From: an uncultured Clostridia bacterium
GTDB lineage: Bacteria; Bacillota; Clostridia; Oscillospirales; Acutalibacteraceae
Length of the DNA: 64,000 nucleotides
NCBI GenBank assembly: GCA_945874765.1
Contig: CAMCHQ010000005.1
Coordinates: 62,001-126,000 of the forward strand
Reading direction: 5' to 3'
Under the pieces are notes generated by a model. That model made no database searches. It was not told the origin of the DNA and saw nothing but the letters and a program-made list of their open reading frames with translations. Shown here piece by piece: positions 16,161-26,934 of this stretch; positions within the stretch are counted from its first letter, which is position 1; every line of letters starts with the position of its first letter. The translations under genes and the position numbers were made by a program.

Positions 16161-17768
16161 ATGAAAAAGAAAACATTTAATTCCCTTATTATTATTGTTT
16201 CTATTTTGAGTATGCTTTTTATGACAGCAGTATTTTTTACAGACAAAAGTGACGTTTCTATTTTTCAGGAAAGAAATACGACAGGTGAGTCGCAGGAACT
16301 TGATTTAAAAGAAACGGTTGTTAAGGATTCTTCCGCTAAGCAGGGCGTTATCAGGAATTTCAGCTTCACTGTCAAAGACGCCGAAAAAGAAGAAAACTTA
16401 ATGTTTTATGTGGTTCACAGTAATGTAAGGGTTTATATTGATAAAAAACTTGTGTATTCCAACGAGGCTAAAAGCAATGCAAAGCTTTCTTCATCGCCCG
16501 GTTGCTTTTGGACAAAAATTGCTTTCGAGCCTGATGATACGGGTAAAACTGTTTTAATTCAGATTGAACCCGTTTATAAAAATATGATTCATAGAGTTAT
16601 AAATTTCTATGAGGGCAAGCAGTACAGTGTATTTCTTCTTACTCTTCAAAGAGAATTATTGCCTATGGTTTTGGGCTTTACTTTGATGATTCTCGGTATT
16701 ATATATTTCGTTGTATCTGTTTACTATAAGGCTGAAAACAGAAATGCCACTAATTTTGTTTACCTCGGCTTGCTGGCGCTTTTGGTCGGCATTTGGAAGG
16801 TATTTGATACTCGGTTTATGGCGTGGTTTATTGAGGGAAACGAACGGTATATAGCGATTTTAAGTAATATATCCGTTATCCTCATTCCTATTGCTTTTCA
16901 GCTTCATATTATTTCAAATTACGAAAAGGACGATAAATTTAAGCGCTTTATGATAGGCTCTGCAACGGCGGATATGATTATCGCTTTGTGTGCTTATGCG
17001 CTTGATATTTTAAAGATATTCGATATAAGGCAGTTTACGGATTATTATTTGTACTATATGGCTGTTCTTATCTTTATTCTTTTGGTATTTCAAATTTTCA
17101 GGCTCAGCAGGGAAAAGAAGAATTTTGATAATGTGTTTATCGTAGCTTCCGTTATTATTTTGCTCATTTGCTCGCTTGTTGATATTGTATTTTTCTTTAA
17201 TAAAAACAGAGTATCAAGTCCTAATTCCATTATGATAGGCACGCTCATTTACGTTTCCGTTTATGCGCTTATCACTTTGAAAGATATGCACGATACTTAC
17301 AGCAGGGACAGGGCAACGGGACTTTATAACAGGAACAAATGTAACGAAATAATAAGATATGCAAACGATATTAAGTCAACCGTAATAATGTTTGACGTTA
17401 ATAATCTTAAATATATAAACGATACGTTCGGTCACGAAGCCGGCGACACTGTTTTGAAAGCTTTTGCCGATGTTATGAGAAGTTGTATTCCGGCAGGTAA
17501 TTTCCTTGGCAGAAGCGGCGGTGATGAGTTTTTGGCTATTATTCATAATAATGACGAAAACCGAATTAAAGCGATAATTGACGATATTAATTATCAAATT
17601 AATGAGTATAACAAGCATAGCGGCAATGAATATAAATTAAGCGTTGCAAGCGGATATGCTCTTTCCGATGAAACAGACAGTAAGACTTACCGTGAAATGA
17701 ACAGGCTTGCAGATAAGAGAATGTACGAAAATAAACGTAATATGAAAGAACGTATAAATTACAGGTAA
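16161..17768 (+). CDS. Membrane diguanylate cyclase (7TM sensor plus GGDEF)
   Basis: A 535-residue protein. An N-terminal helix (about 7-27) is followed by an extracytoplasmic beta-rich domain (about 30-160), seven or so membrane helices (about 165-370) in the 7TMR-DISM arrangement, and a C-terminal GGDEF domain (about 380-530). The active-site loop reads GRSGGDEF (GGDEF from residue 453) and the domain starts with RDRATGLYNR, so synthesis of c-di-GMP from two GTP is expected. The product-inhibition I-site (RxxD five residues before GGDEF) is not conserved; PAGN stands there. The ligand sensed is unknown. It lies 15 bases upstream of a broken YdcF-like gene. Confidence 0.9.
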   Translation: MKKKTFNSLIIIVSILSMLFMTAVFFTDKSDVSIFQERNTTGESQELDLKETVVKDSSAKQGVIRNFSFTVKDAEKEENLMFYVVHSNVRVYIDKKLVYSNEAKSNAKLSSSPGCFWTKIAFEPDDTGKTVLIQIEPVYKNMIHRVINFYEGKQYSVFLLTLQRELLPMVLGFTLMILGIIYFVVSVYYKAENRNATNFVYLGLLALLVGIWKVFDTRFMAWFIEGNERYIAILSNISVILIPIAFQLHIISNYEKDDKFKRFMIGSATADMIIALCAYALDILKIFDIRQFTDYYLYYMAVLIFILLVFQIFRLSREKKNFDNVFIVASVIILLICSLVDIVFFFNKNRVSSPNSIMIGTLIYVSVYALITLKDMHDTYSRDRATGLYNRNKCNEIIRYANDIKSTVIMFDVNNLKYINDTFGHEAGDTVLKAFADVMRSCIPAGNFLGRSGGDEFLAIIHNNDENRIKAIIDDINYQINEYNKHSGNEYKLSVASGYALSDETDSKTYREMNRLADKRMYENKRNMKERINYR

Positions 17769-17783
17769 TAAAATTAAACAGTA

Positions 17784-18935
17784 ATGAGTTTTACAGATAA
17801 ATATCCTTATCCCATAATAATAGCGATACTTTTGGTTGAAGCTGTTTTCTTTGCATTAACAATAAAATATTATCTCGGCATAAAGAAGAAAACTTTATAT
17901 TCATACAAAAATGCAAGTTTTCTCGGCGGAATCATTTTTATGGCAATATTATTTGTTTTTTCAATATTGTCAACGTTTTCAAAAGCGGTAAATATGAATC
18001 CTTTGCAAGTATTTTTTAATAATATTTCGCAAATATCAAGCCTCTTTCCGATTTTGGTGCTTCCGTTTATGATTATATTTTTCCTTTTTATGAGTGTGAG
18101 CAATATTTCGCTTATCCGCCACGAGGGAAAATCGGTGAAAAATATTGTCGGCTCTGTTTTGGGATTTGTTTTAATCATTGCAACTGTTGCGGGTGCTTTC
18201 GGCTGGGATGTTATTTACAGGAAAGTGATTTTTGACATTTATGCAAAGGGATATAAATGGATAACAATATTCGACATCGCAATTCCTCAGTTTTTGACAA
18301 GTTTGATTTGTTATATCGAGTGCCTGCTTTTGGGAACGATTATTTCAAGTGTTAAAGCTGCGAGATTTCAGCCTGACTATGATAAGGATTATATAATAAT
18401 TCTCGGCTGTGCGATTTCCAAAGACGGTACCCCTCTTCCTCTTCTTCGTGGCAGAATTGACAGGGCTTTGCAATTTGCAAGAGAACAGTTCGAAAAAACA
18501 GGGAAAATGCCTAAATTTGTCACTTCCGGCGGCAAGGGCGATGACGAATGTATCTCCTAGGGCGAATCAATGAAAAATTATTTGCTTACTCAGGGGATAA
18601 ATGAAGATAATATAATAGTTGAAAACAAGAGTGTTAATACGCTTGAAAATATGAAATTTTCGAAAAAATTGATTGAAAATGATAAAGGCGGTAAAAACAT
18701 AATCTTTTCAACTACCAATTACCACGTTTTTCGTTCAGGTATTTATGCAAGGCAGGCTGGTATTGACGCTTACGGCATAGGCAGTAAAACCAAATGGTAT
18801 TTTTGGCCTAATGCTTTTGTAAGGGAATTTGCGGCACTGCTTGTCAGCCGTAAAAAAGGGCATATTGTAAACACCGTTTTCTTACTTGTAATAAGTATTG
18901 TTTGCGGTCTTATCAATTATGGATTTGTTAAATAA
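17784..18935 (+). pseudogene. YdcF/SanA-like (DUF218) membrane protein, interrupted by an in-frame TAG
   Basis: One continuous frame of 383 codons is cut by TAG at 18558-18560. The first part has four or five membrane helices and the start of a DUF218 domain (IILGCAISKDGTPLPLLRGR, then VTSGGKGDDECIS). The second resumes in the same frame with GESMKNYLLTQGINEDNIIVE and STTNYHVFRSGIYARQAG, the conserved rest of the domain. In this family the residue after Ile-Ser is usually Glu (ISExExM), so a GAG to TAG change is the simplest cause. The second part has its own ATG at 18570 but no clear ribosome binding site. DUF218 proteins act in cell-envelope metabolism. The loss of function is inferred. Confidence 0.8.
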
Positions 18936-18942
18936 AACGATA

Positions 18943-18977
18943 AAAAAGGTTTGAGAAATTTTTTCTCAAACCTTTTT
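18943..18977. terminator. Bidirectional intrinsic terminator
   Basis: AAAAAGGTTTGAGAAA (18943-18958) and its reverse complement TTTCTCAAACCTTTTT (18962-18977) form a 16-bp stem with a three-base loop, between convergent genes; A- and T-tracts serve both strands. Confidence 0.9.
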
Positions 18978-18991
18978 CTTTGCCATTTTCG

Positions 18992-20663
18992 TTATTTTCT
19001 TCTTATTCTAAACGGATTGATTTTTCTTACTCTTGAATATTTTTCGATAAACGCAATGAGCGTTCTTTCTTCAAATTCTTCAAGCTTCATTTCGCCGAAT
19101 ACAAGCTTTTCCAAAATATTATTTACTCTTAAAAATTCGTCTGCTTCAAATTCAGGGTGAAGAGCACAAATTTTCTTTGCCGCCGTTTCTGCGTCTTTTC
19201 CGAGTGTAAAGTCAATCTTGTCAGCTTGTAAAAGCATCATAACTACGGCGTAAAGCTGCTTTTGCCTTTTTTCGCTGTCGGGATTTTCTATCGCTTTTTT
19301 AACCTTAATTACTTTATTTATTTTCAATAAATATGATATTGCAATTGCCCAAATTGCACAAATTAAAATAAGCGTGATAATTCCTATTATTGTCAGCTTG
19401 ATATTTTGTTCCTTTTTTGTTTTGCTGCCTGCACCGCTTCCCGAATCCTCGTTAAGCTTTAACTTGTCGGGTGAGTTTTTCTTGTCTTTATCCGTCTTGT
19501 CAATTTGTTTAGGCTTTAAGACAAGCTCGATTAATGAATAGGTGTCGTAATAAAATCCCGGCGTTACGTCAATAGGAAGCCAGCCGATACCGTCCATATA
19601 AACGTCTACCCAAGCGTGCGCATTTTGCGAGGTGAGAGTGACGGTTTCGTTTTTGCCGTCGGCATTAAATGAATAATACCCTTCAACGTATCTTGCAGGG
19701 AAGCCTGCCGCTCTGTATGCCTCAACCGCCGCCGTAGCTTGAATTTGCTAGCGGTGTCCACTTTCCGTTTTCGTATTTTGCACCCACAAAGCCTTTAAAA
19801 TATGTATCTTTTGCCAAGGTGCTTTTTATTTCAAGCCTCTCTTTATCGTCACTCAAAAGCTTGTCCGCCTTTGATAAATCACCTTGCGGAAGCGTATCCT
19901 TGCCGAATCTTATATCGCTTAATATTTGCTTTTGCTCTTCTCTCAGCTTTGTAATATATTGCGATTGAGAGTTGCCGATTGAAAGCGCAATAGCCAAAAG
20001 AATTATCGCCGTTACAACTGACCATATAATTCTTCTTCTCAAATCGGCGGTCTTGCTTTTTGCCATAACCGAAGCGGCATATCCTATAATTGCAAGTGAA
20101 AACGCAACGCCGTCAAATTCACCTACTATAAGGCTTGGTACAAAAAAGAGCGTTATCATTAATATAATGGGAATACCTTTTTTGTTTTTAACAAGTATAA
20201 ATACGAAATACGCAATTACAAACGCTACCAATACGGCAAAGTGAGAAATGCTGTTTTCGGTAATCAAATTTGACTGAAAAAGTGCACGTCCGTCATCGTA
20301 TTCCAAGTTCCAACGTGATATTTCATAATTTATCGTGCCTAAAAATCCGCCGTACAGATTTTTGGGATTAAATATAATCAGGCAAATAACTATACCGATA
20401 AGCGGAAATTGATTTGAATATTTTTTTAGCTTTTCGCTGTTCGTTGTAAGCGCCGATAAAAGTATGCATATAAAACCTATTAAAATAATTATCATTTCAT
20501 AGGTCTTGCTCAGAGGAACGAATTTTATATATTCAATACCGAAAGAAAGATAAAGAAATGCATATACAATCATATTCCAAATTGTATATACAGTCTTATT
20601 TTCATTTTCGTTTGAAATATAGCTGTATTTCAGCTTTTCCTTTTTTCTTTTTCTTAATTTCAT
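18992..20663 (-). pseudogene. Transglutaminase-like membrane protein with the catalytic-Cys segment deleted
   Basis: The N-terminal part (20663 down to 19722) has about eight membrane helices and an extracytoplasmic segment ending VGAKYENGKWTPLANSS, after which the frame runs into TGA. A different frame then reads ATAAVEAYRAAGFPARYVEG and NAHAWVDVYMDGIGWLPIDVTPG (downstream to about 19560), the second half of a transglutaminase core with its His and Asp, followed by a membrane helix and a C-terminal tail ending at 18992. The segment that should carry the catalytic Cys is absent at the join near 19740. This architecture is normally the third gene of MoxR-DUF58-transglutaminase operons, as it is here. 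Most likely an inactivating internal deletion with a frameshift. Confidence 0.8.
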
Positions 20664-20674
20664 TCTATTCTCCG

Positions 20675-21847
20675 TTATAGATTGATATTAAATGTTTCTT
20701 TTTCAAGCTTGCTTTGCGGCAGGCTGTAAAATCTGCATTTGTTATCCATACTAACCTCAATTTCGTCTGATTCGTCACTGATGTTCAGCGCAACAACGTC
20801 AGTCAAAAGACTTAATCTTAAAAGGTTTTGAGTATAGTTTTGTGAATACACATAAATTATCTTTGAAAAGTCTGTGTATTTATAGCTTGAAAGCAAATGG
20901 GAAATACCAATTCCGTTTTCTTTCGGAAGCGGGGAAGAGAGTATATGCTTTTGAGCATATATTATATCGTGTAAATCGTTAATTTCATAATATGAAATGC
21001 TGTGTGCGTCAGTCGAACATATCTTGTGACCTATGCCCATATCAAGAAGCCTGTGGCTGATTGCAAATGCAAGGCTTACGGCATTGCTCAGCTTTACACC
21101 TTCAATTGCATTGCTGCCGCTTTCACGGCCTATGTCAAGGAATATGAGCGTTTTGGTGTTTGTACTGCTGTGACCTACACGAACAATCGGCTTGTCGATT
21201 TTGTTTGAAAGTTTCCAATGTATCGCTTTAATGTTGTCACCCGGTACGTATTCTCTCAGCTCAAATATCTCACTCATATCCGTTCCTTTTTTATCCTGCA
21301 TAATCTGGTCGCTTTCGGCTGTGAAAAATAAATGCTCATTTGACGTTATGCTTATCGGAAGTTCTTTTGGAAATACAGTGAATATTATAGGCTTCGGCGC
21401 TTTTAACTTAACCTTTGTAATGCCTAAAATATCATTAAGCTCAACACTTTGGCATTTGATTGTAACCGAACTGCAATTGTCGGATACGAACGGAATTTTT
21501 ATGCTTCCTTGCTTTTTTGACGCCGGAATTTTAAGCGAACGTATGCGCTTTTCACCGTATTTGTCAAACGTGATTTCAAATGTGAAATATATAAGACCTG
21601 CGGCGGTAAGCTCTTTCGGGGAAGTGAGCGATATCTCAAAATAAGATTCTTCGTATTGAACGCAGTTGTGGTCTATTCGAAGATTTAATTTTATGTTTTT
21701 TGAGTCTATGTTAATAAGAAGTCTTAATACTATTGCGGCAAAAACCAAAAAAGTGAATAAGACTATTAAAAAAGTATTTGAAAATTGAAAGCCGAAGAAT
21801 AATACAATAAGGCAAAGAAGCGAATATATAGCAAAATCCTTTCCCAT
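20675..21847 (-). CDS. DUF58 (von Willebrand A-like) membrane protein
   Basis: A 390-residue protein: two N-terminal membrane helices (about 5-48), a beta-rich middle part, and the DUF58 signature FELREYVPGDNIKAIHWKLS (about residues 192-211), followed by a vWA-like fold with LIFLDIGRESGS (DxGxxS type). DUF58 proteins occur almost always with MoxR ATPases; they probably act as partners or targets of the ATPase in envelope processes. It ends 11 bases before the transglutaminase gene and starts five bases after moxR. It appears intact although both outer neighbours in the operon are damaged. Confidence 0.88.
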   Translation of the reverse strand: MGKDFAIYSLLCLIVLFFGFQFSNTFLIVLFTFLVFAAIVLRLLINIDSKNIKLNLRIDHNCVQYEESYFEISLTSPKELTAAGLIYFTFEITFDKYGEKRIRSLKIPASKKQGSIKIPFVSDNCSSVTIKCQSVELNDILGITKVKLKAPKPIIFTVFPKELPISITSNEHLFFTAESDQIMQDKKGTDMSEIFELREYVPGDNIKAIHWKLSNKIDKPIVRVGHSSTNTKTLIFLDIGRESGSNAIEGVKLSNAVSLAFAISHRLLDMGIGHKICSTDAHSISYYEINDLHDIIYAQKHILSSPLPKENGIGISHLLSSYKYTDFSKIIYVYSQNYTQNLLRLSLLTDVVALNISDESDEIEVSMDNKCRFYSLPQSKLEKETFNINL

Positions 21848-21852
21848 TGCGA

Positions 21853-22794
21853 TTACCTCACATTAGGCTTAGGCGGCTGAACCTGTTCAAGCGCACTTTC
21901 AAGCACGTTTCTTGCAGTAACACTTGTGATTTTTGCCTGCGGTTTAAGTTCGATTCTGTGCTCGCATACGTCGAAGAAAACGTATTGAATATCCTCGGGG
22001 ATAACGTATGTTCTTTCATTGAAGATTGCGTTTACCTTAGCCATACGTGTCAGCGCCATAATACCACGTGGGCTGATACCGAGGTCGACATATTCGTTAT
22101 TTCTTGTAGCTTCGCAAAGTTTGATTAAATAAAGCAAAACCTCATCGCTGATTTTTATTGATGAAATGTAGTTTTGCGTTTCAATAACGTTTGTTGCATT
22201 AACAACAGGTGTGATTTTTTCAATAGGGTTCGAGAATTTTCTTGCACGTATAATCTCAAATTGGTCCTCGGTTGACGGATAGCCGATGGAAAGCCTAATC
22301 ATAAATCTGTCAAGCTGTGACTCGGGAAGTGCCTGCGTACCGATTGTGCCGAGTGGGTTTTCGGTCGCAATACAAATAAACGGTTTAGGCAAATCGTGCG
22401 TCTTGCCGTCAACGGTAATGCTGTACTCCGCCATAGCCTGCAAAAGAGCCGACTGCGTTTTAGGCGAAGTTCTGTTGATTTCGTCGGCTAAAAGAAGATT
22501 ACAGTTTACTGCGCCGTCAACATATTCGAACTGGTCTGTTCTCTTGTTGTAAACGGTGTAGCCGGTAATGTCCGACGGAAGCGTATCCGACGTAAACTGG
22601 ATTCTGTTATATCCGAGACCCAATGCACGTGAAAATGCAATCGCAAGCGTCGTTTTACCCATACCGGGGTGGTCCTCAAGCAAAATGTGACCGCCTGCAT
22701 AAATTGCCATAAGCACTTTTTTGATTATTTCGTCTTTACCCGTGAATGCTTTTTTTACTTCGTTAATAATGTTTTCTGATTGTTCAATAACCAT
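21853..22794 (-). CDS. MoxR-type AAA+ ATPase
   Basis: A 313-residue MoxR family ATPase with Walker A in LLEDHPGMGKTTLAIAFSRA (about 34-53), Walker B LLLADEINRTSPKTQSALLQ, sensor 1 in ATENPLGTIGTQALPESQLDRF and a C-terminal lid domain. MoxR proteins are chaperone-like ATPases acting with vWA/DUF58 proteins. It is intact and sits in a minus-strand cluster: hybrid kinase, surface protein, moxR, DUF58, transglutaminase. GAGG lies nine bases before the ATG. Confidence 0.93.
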   Translation of the reverse strand: MVIEQSENIINEVKKAFTGKDEIIKKVLMAIYAGGHILLEDHPGMGKTTLAIAFSRALGLGYNRIQFTSDTLPSDITGYTVYNKRTDQFEYVDGAVNCNLLLADEINRTSPKTQSALLQAMAEYSITVDGKTHDLPKPFICIATENPLGTIGTQALPESQLDRFMIRLSIGYPSTEDQFEIIRARKFSNPIEKITPVVNATNVIETQNYISSIKISDEVLLYLIKLCEATRNNEYVDLGISPRGIMALTRMAKVNAIFNERTYVIPEDIQYVFFDVCEHRIELKPQAKITSVTARNVLESALEQVQPPKPNVR

Positions 22795-22824
22795 TGCGTT
22801 AATTCCTCTCTGTTTCTTAGGATT

Positions 22825-25269
22825 TTAAGCATTGTCAGAAGTCTCGGCGACAACCGAACTTTGATTGCCGTCTTGACTTTGAACTGCCGTATCGTTTGTT
22901 TCGTTTTGATTATTAAGCGCAATGTTTTCGGCATTTTCTTCATTTGCCGATGAATTTGAATTGTTTTGAGCTTCGTTTTCGCTTGGCGACTGGGGAGTTT
23001 CGCTTTCGCTCGGAGCTTTGTATTCAAGAAGAGACATACCGAATAATGCTCTTACTTTGTTTTGAGCCGCAATGTCCTCTTCGTCTGTTAATGTGCCATA
23101 GTCATAGAATGGGTCTTTGCCTACAAATGAATATTTCCACTTGTCAATATATTCGTCTGCGTTTGCCGCACCTGTAAGTTCAATATTGAATCCGCCGCAG
23201 TTTGTTCCCGCATTGTCACCGAATGAATACGGTTTTCCGGCGTCGATATTTGAGAGGGAAGGAACCATAGGCGATTTGATTATAAGCTTTTTGAGGTTAG
23301 GGCAGTCGCTGACAATATTGGCATAGCACATATAAAAACTTTGACCGAATTCAAGTTGTGTTAAATTATTACATCCTGAAAATGCGTTTGTTCTGATATA
23401 AGTGAGATTTTCAAAATCGTATTTACCGCTGATACCCGAAGCGTCGCTTGTGATTGAGTAAAGTGTTTTCATATCTTGCGAATAAACAGCGCCGTTTGAA
23501 TAAACATAAGGGGATTTTGACTCGTCCTCGTTTAATAATTCGTTGTTGCCAAGCCTGCCGCCCCAAGCGTTAAGATAATCAAAATATGCGTTTGCCGGAA
23601 CGTAAATCTTAGCACCGTTCAAGTTTTCAATATCCATTTCCGGAATTGAAGAAGAAAGGCGAATTTCCTTGATATGAGAGTTTTGAGAAATTGTGATTGA
23701 TTTAATGCTCTCATCAAATGTAAGCTTTGTCATATTTGACGGAATTGCATAAATCTTGTCCTGCTCTTTGGATGTGAGCATACCGTTTAAGGTTGAATAA
23801 TAAGGATTGTTCTTATTTACAATGTATTCGTTTTTAACGTCGAGAGTTTTCTTGCCGTCGGCATTTACAAGTGAAAATACCTTTAATGTGTCAGGAATAA
23901 CAACTCTGTCAAATGAACGTAAATTATCAAATTTTAACTGATAAATATATTGCGGAACTTTAAGCGTTGAAGATGTGCCCGTGTAGTCATAAAGCGTTTG
24001 CAAATATTCAATGCCCGACATTATGCTGTCAATACGTGTTTCCATTCTTGCTTTTATTTTGAAGTGTCAAGCTCAACATATCCGGCAGGGTAGAGGAATG
24101 TAATTCCTTCCTTTTCGCATACAAATATGTTGCTTAGCGGTTCTCCGTCAAGTGTGTCCGAGAAGCCACGGAAAAGCATTGAAAGTTCTTCGCCTTCTTT
24201 AAAGAATGAACCGTAATAATTAAGTAAATCAATCTTTTCGTTTTCCTCGGGGAAAAGCTTTTTAACGGTATCGTTAAAGTTTGCAAAAACTCCGTCCTGA
24301 TATGTAAGTACTACAAGTTTTCTGTCAACAACAGGGAATTAAACCGTTTCCTCCTGCCAAGGCGAAATACTTGTTGCCCTAAAACAAAATGTAGCGGTGA
24401 AGTTGTTGTATGCCTTTTCGGGATAATCTTTAACGTAGAAATTGTCGTTAAATTCTCTGAGCTTGTAGCCTGACCAATAGTTGTAAGAACCGTCATCGTC
24501 AATAGGGAGGGCATAAGCGTTGACTTGCTTTAAAATGTTCTCTTTCGTGAGCACTTCGCCCTTGTAAAATCTGACTTGCGCATTCATAATATCGTCTGTT
24601 GCAACCTCAATGTGAAGATTTAATGTCTTGGTTGCATTGTCCGCATTGTCTTTGTCATAGCTTGGAAGTGACCAGCCCATATCGTCCCATGCGTCTTTTG
24701 CTGTATCTTTTGTAGGCTCTTTTACGTGATCGATTGTGGGCTTGATTACGGTTGCCGGTGCATCGTCATCTTCATTGCCGTTGTTGCCGCTGTTGCCGCC
24801 GTTTCCTTTGTTTCCCGAGCCTGACGAATTTCCGCTTGTGCCGTCTGTCAAACGGTTTGAATTTGTATCAGTGCCGATAACGTTCGTGTTGCCGCCTTTT
24901 CCGGTTGTGCCGTTTGAAACGTTAGACGGAATATTGTTATAAACAACATTGTTTGATTTTACGGGAGTTGTAACGTAAATGTTGCCCCTGCTTTTAACGC
25001 TGTTTTTCGGGGAAGCGTTCTTGTCCTTGTTCTTTTGACTGTTTTCGGTCTTGTTTTCCTCGGGCTTTTTCTCTTCTCGTTTTTCTCGTCAACCTTGTCT
25101 ACCTTATCGTCAAAGTCGACTTTGTTTTTCTTTGTGTCGTTACTGTCGCTTACACTGTCGGGATTAAAGAGATTACCGTGCAATAGCTGTAAATCAAATA
25201 TCCCGAACCCGAGCCTGCCAAAATAACGGCAAGTATGATTGCTATAATTTTTTTGTTGATTTTCTTCAT
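22825..25269 (-). pseudogene. Secreted BspA-like leucine-rich protein gene with three frameshifts and a stop
   Basis: Reading down from the ATG at 25269 (overlapping the kinase TGA), frame one gives MKKINKKIIAIILAVILAG, a signal peptide or anchor. The sense then moves to HGNLFNPDSVSDSNDTKKNK near 25183, to EENKTENSQKNKDKN near 25074, is stopped by TAA at 24339-24341 between QEETV and FPVVDRKLVVLTYQDGVF, and shifts again at an A4 run near 24057-24060 into METRIDSIMSGIEYLQ and a BspA-like leucine-rich region (TYIRTNAFSGCNNLTQLEF). Each shift is repaired by adding one base in a short homopolymer. Joined up it would be about 814 residues: signal, Asn/Gly/Ser-rich linker, a Gly-rich stretch, an unknown domain, LRRs and an acidic Asn/Glu/Ser tail. 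Confidence 0.75.
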
Positions 25270-26708
25270 ACCCGTTTTCCTTTCTTCTTCTCTAACGTTC
25301 TGCCGATTGTTTTACACATTTTATCAAAATCAACAGGCTTTAGGAAGTAGCCGTCAATTTGTTCGCCTATCATTTCATCGTCGCTTTCAATATATGCGTC
25401 TGCGGTAAGCGCAAATATCGCAACCGACTGTGCGTCTGATGAATTTGAATTTCTGATTTTGTCAATAGCCTGCCAGCTGTTCATAACAGGCATTTGAATA
25501 TCCATAAGTATCACGTCGTATTTACCCGACGGACTGTTTACAAATTTCTCTACCGCTTCCTTACCGTTTACCGCAAGGTCAACCGTTGCATTGTTCATTT
25601 CAAAAATGCTCTTTGCAATTTCTGCGTTAATCTCGTTATCCTCGGCAAGAAGAATACGAAGTCCCGAATATGAATATTCCTTTGTATCGTCCTCTTCGAC
25701 TTCCTTCGATTTAGCCTCAACCTCACCGCTTGCCTTTTTAAGAGTAATGTAAACGCTGAAGTCCGTTCCTATATCGATTTTGGAATCAACAAAAATTTCA
25801 CCGCCCATAAGCCTTGTGAATTGGTCCGCAATTGCCATACCGAGACCCGAACCGGTAATTTTGCTGTTCTCGTTTCTGCCTTCCTGCTAAAACGGACGAA
25901 ATACCTTGTCAAGAAAGTCTTGGCTCATACCCGAACCTGTATCGTGAACTCGCATCATAAGCTGAACATCATCTTTTGTGTCCATCATTTCCTGAATGGT
26001 AACTCTTATTTCACCCTTTTCGGTAAATTTGTAAGAGTTTGAAAGAAAGTTTGCCATAATCTGCGTAAGCTTTAACTCGTCGCCGACTAAGTATCTGTGC
26101 TTGCAGTCGATAACGTCAACCGAATATTTAAGACCTTTTGCCTCAATATTCTTTTGAAACATATTTCTTAAATTATCAGCAAATTCCAATAAGTCAAATT
26201 CGTTTTCCTTTTCAACATATTTTGTAACGTTTCTGAATGCCAAGTAGTCAAATTTTCCGTCTTTCGTGGCAGTCAGGGTAAATCTGAACCATTTGTTGTT
26301 TTTTATGTTGAAAAAGTCATATTCAATCGGAGTGACACCGTCCCAATTTTTAAGAACGTTTGCAAATTCACGGTATTTGCTGTCCTCCATAATATTTTTT
26401 ATGTATGTCGGGTCGTTTAAAAAACGCTCTTTACTCATACATAAAATTTCTTCAACATTGTTTGTGCAGAAAACGGGGATATAAAGCTTGTGCTTCATAA
26501 GTATTTGCACCTGCAATCCGCCTTGTGCCAATACGTCGTTATACCCGTCTTTTCTTTCACTGTTTTTTTTAATTCTTGCTCCCTGTTGCTTCAGCCAAAC
26601 GGCAACTGCAATAAGTATTACCGCCGCAAGCACTTCGACGGCAAAAAATATTGCCGGCACACTGTACTTGCCCAGCCATAGGAAAAACTTAACTGCTAAT
26701 TCGTTCAA
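25266..26708 (-). pseudogene. Hybrid histidine kinase, interrupted by TAG and lacking the H-box region
   Basis: A TTG start at 26708 follows AGGAGG by five bases. One membrane helix (about 17-39) is followed by a PAS-like domain (about 60-165), then LLEFADNLRNMFQKNIEAKG, the N-box GDELKLTQIMANFLSNSYKF, and DTGSGMSQDFLDKVFRPF before TAG at 25887-25889. In the same frame QEGRNENSKITGSGLGMAIA completes the ATPase domain, and a REC domain follows with VILMDIQMP (phospho-Asp). The dimerisation/H-box helix pair (normally SHEIRTPMN-like, about 80 residues before the FDLLEF segment) is missing. FEPFEQ is the usual text at the stop, so GAG to TAG is likely. Two independent lesions suggest a dead kinase. 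Confidence 0.78.
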
Positions 26709-26885
26709 AATTTCCTCCTCATATAATATAAAAAATATTTATAAACTTTATACTAAATAAAACTTGATAATTATAACATTGTATTGTCTGTTTGTCGGAT
26801 TATACAAAAAATGCCAATTGTATGACGGTTTTATAAATTAAATTGTCGAAATTTAATAGACATTTTCACTAAATTATTATTTTAA

Positions 26886-26914
26886 TTGATTATTTTCTAA
26901 GTTTATGGTATAGT
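26886..26914 (+). promoter_or_regulatory. Promoter for the REC/HD-GYP/GGDEF gene
   Basis: TTGATT (26886-26891), 17 bases, TATAGT (26909-26914). Transcription would begin near 26921. Confidence 0.6.
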
Positions 26915-26934
26915 ATTTGGGTAAATTTTAATGG

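Noticed and set aside
22755-23027. Minus-strand reading frame rich in Lys/Thr overlapping the BspA-like gene end and the moxR start
   Set aside because: It is a shadow frame of the low-complexity tail of the surface protein.
24311-24514. Separate small minus-strand gene of 67 codons
   Set aside because: It is an out-of-frame reading of the damaged BspA-like gene, rich in Thr and Ser, with no ribosome binding site.
18558-25889. Amber (TAG) codon reassigned to an amino acid
   Set aside because: Two interrupted genes have in-frame TAG, but TAG ends several intact genes here (2451-3107, 26935-29403, mtaD), and two other interrupted genes have TAA. Ordinary nonsense changes explain the data better.
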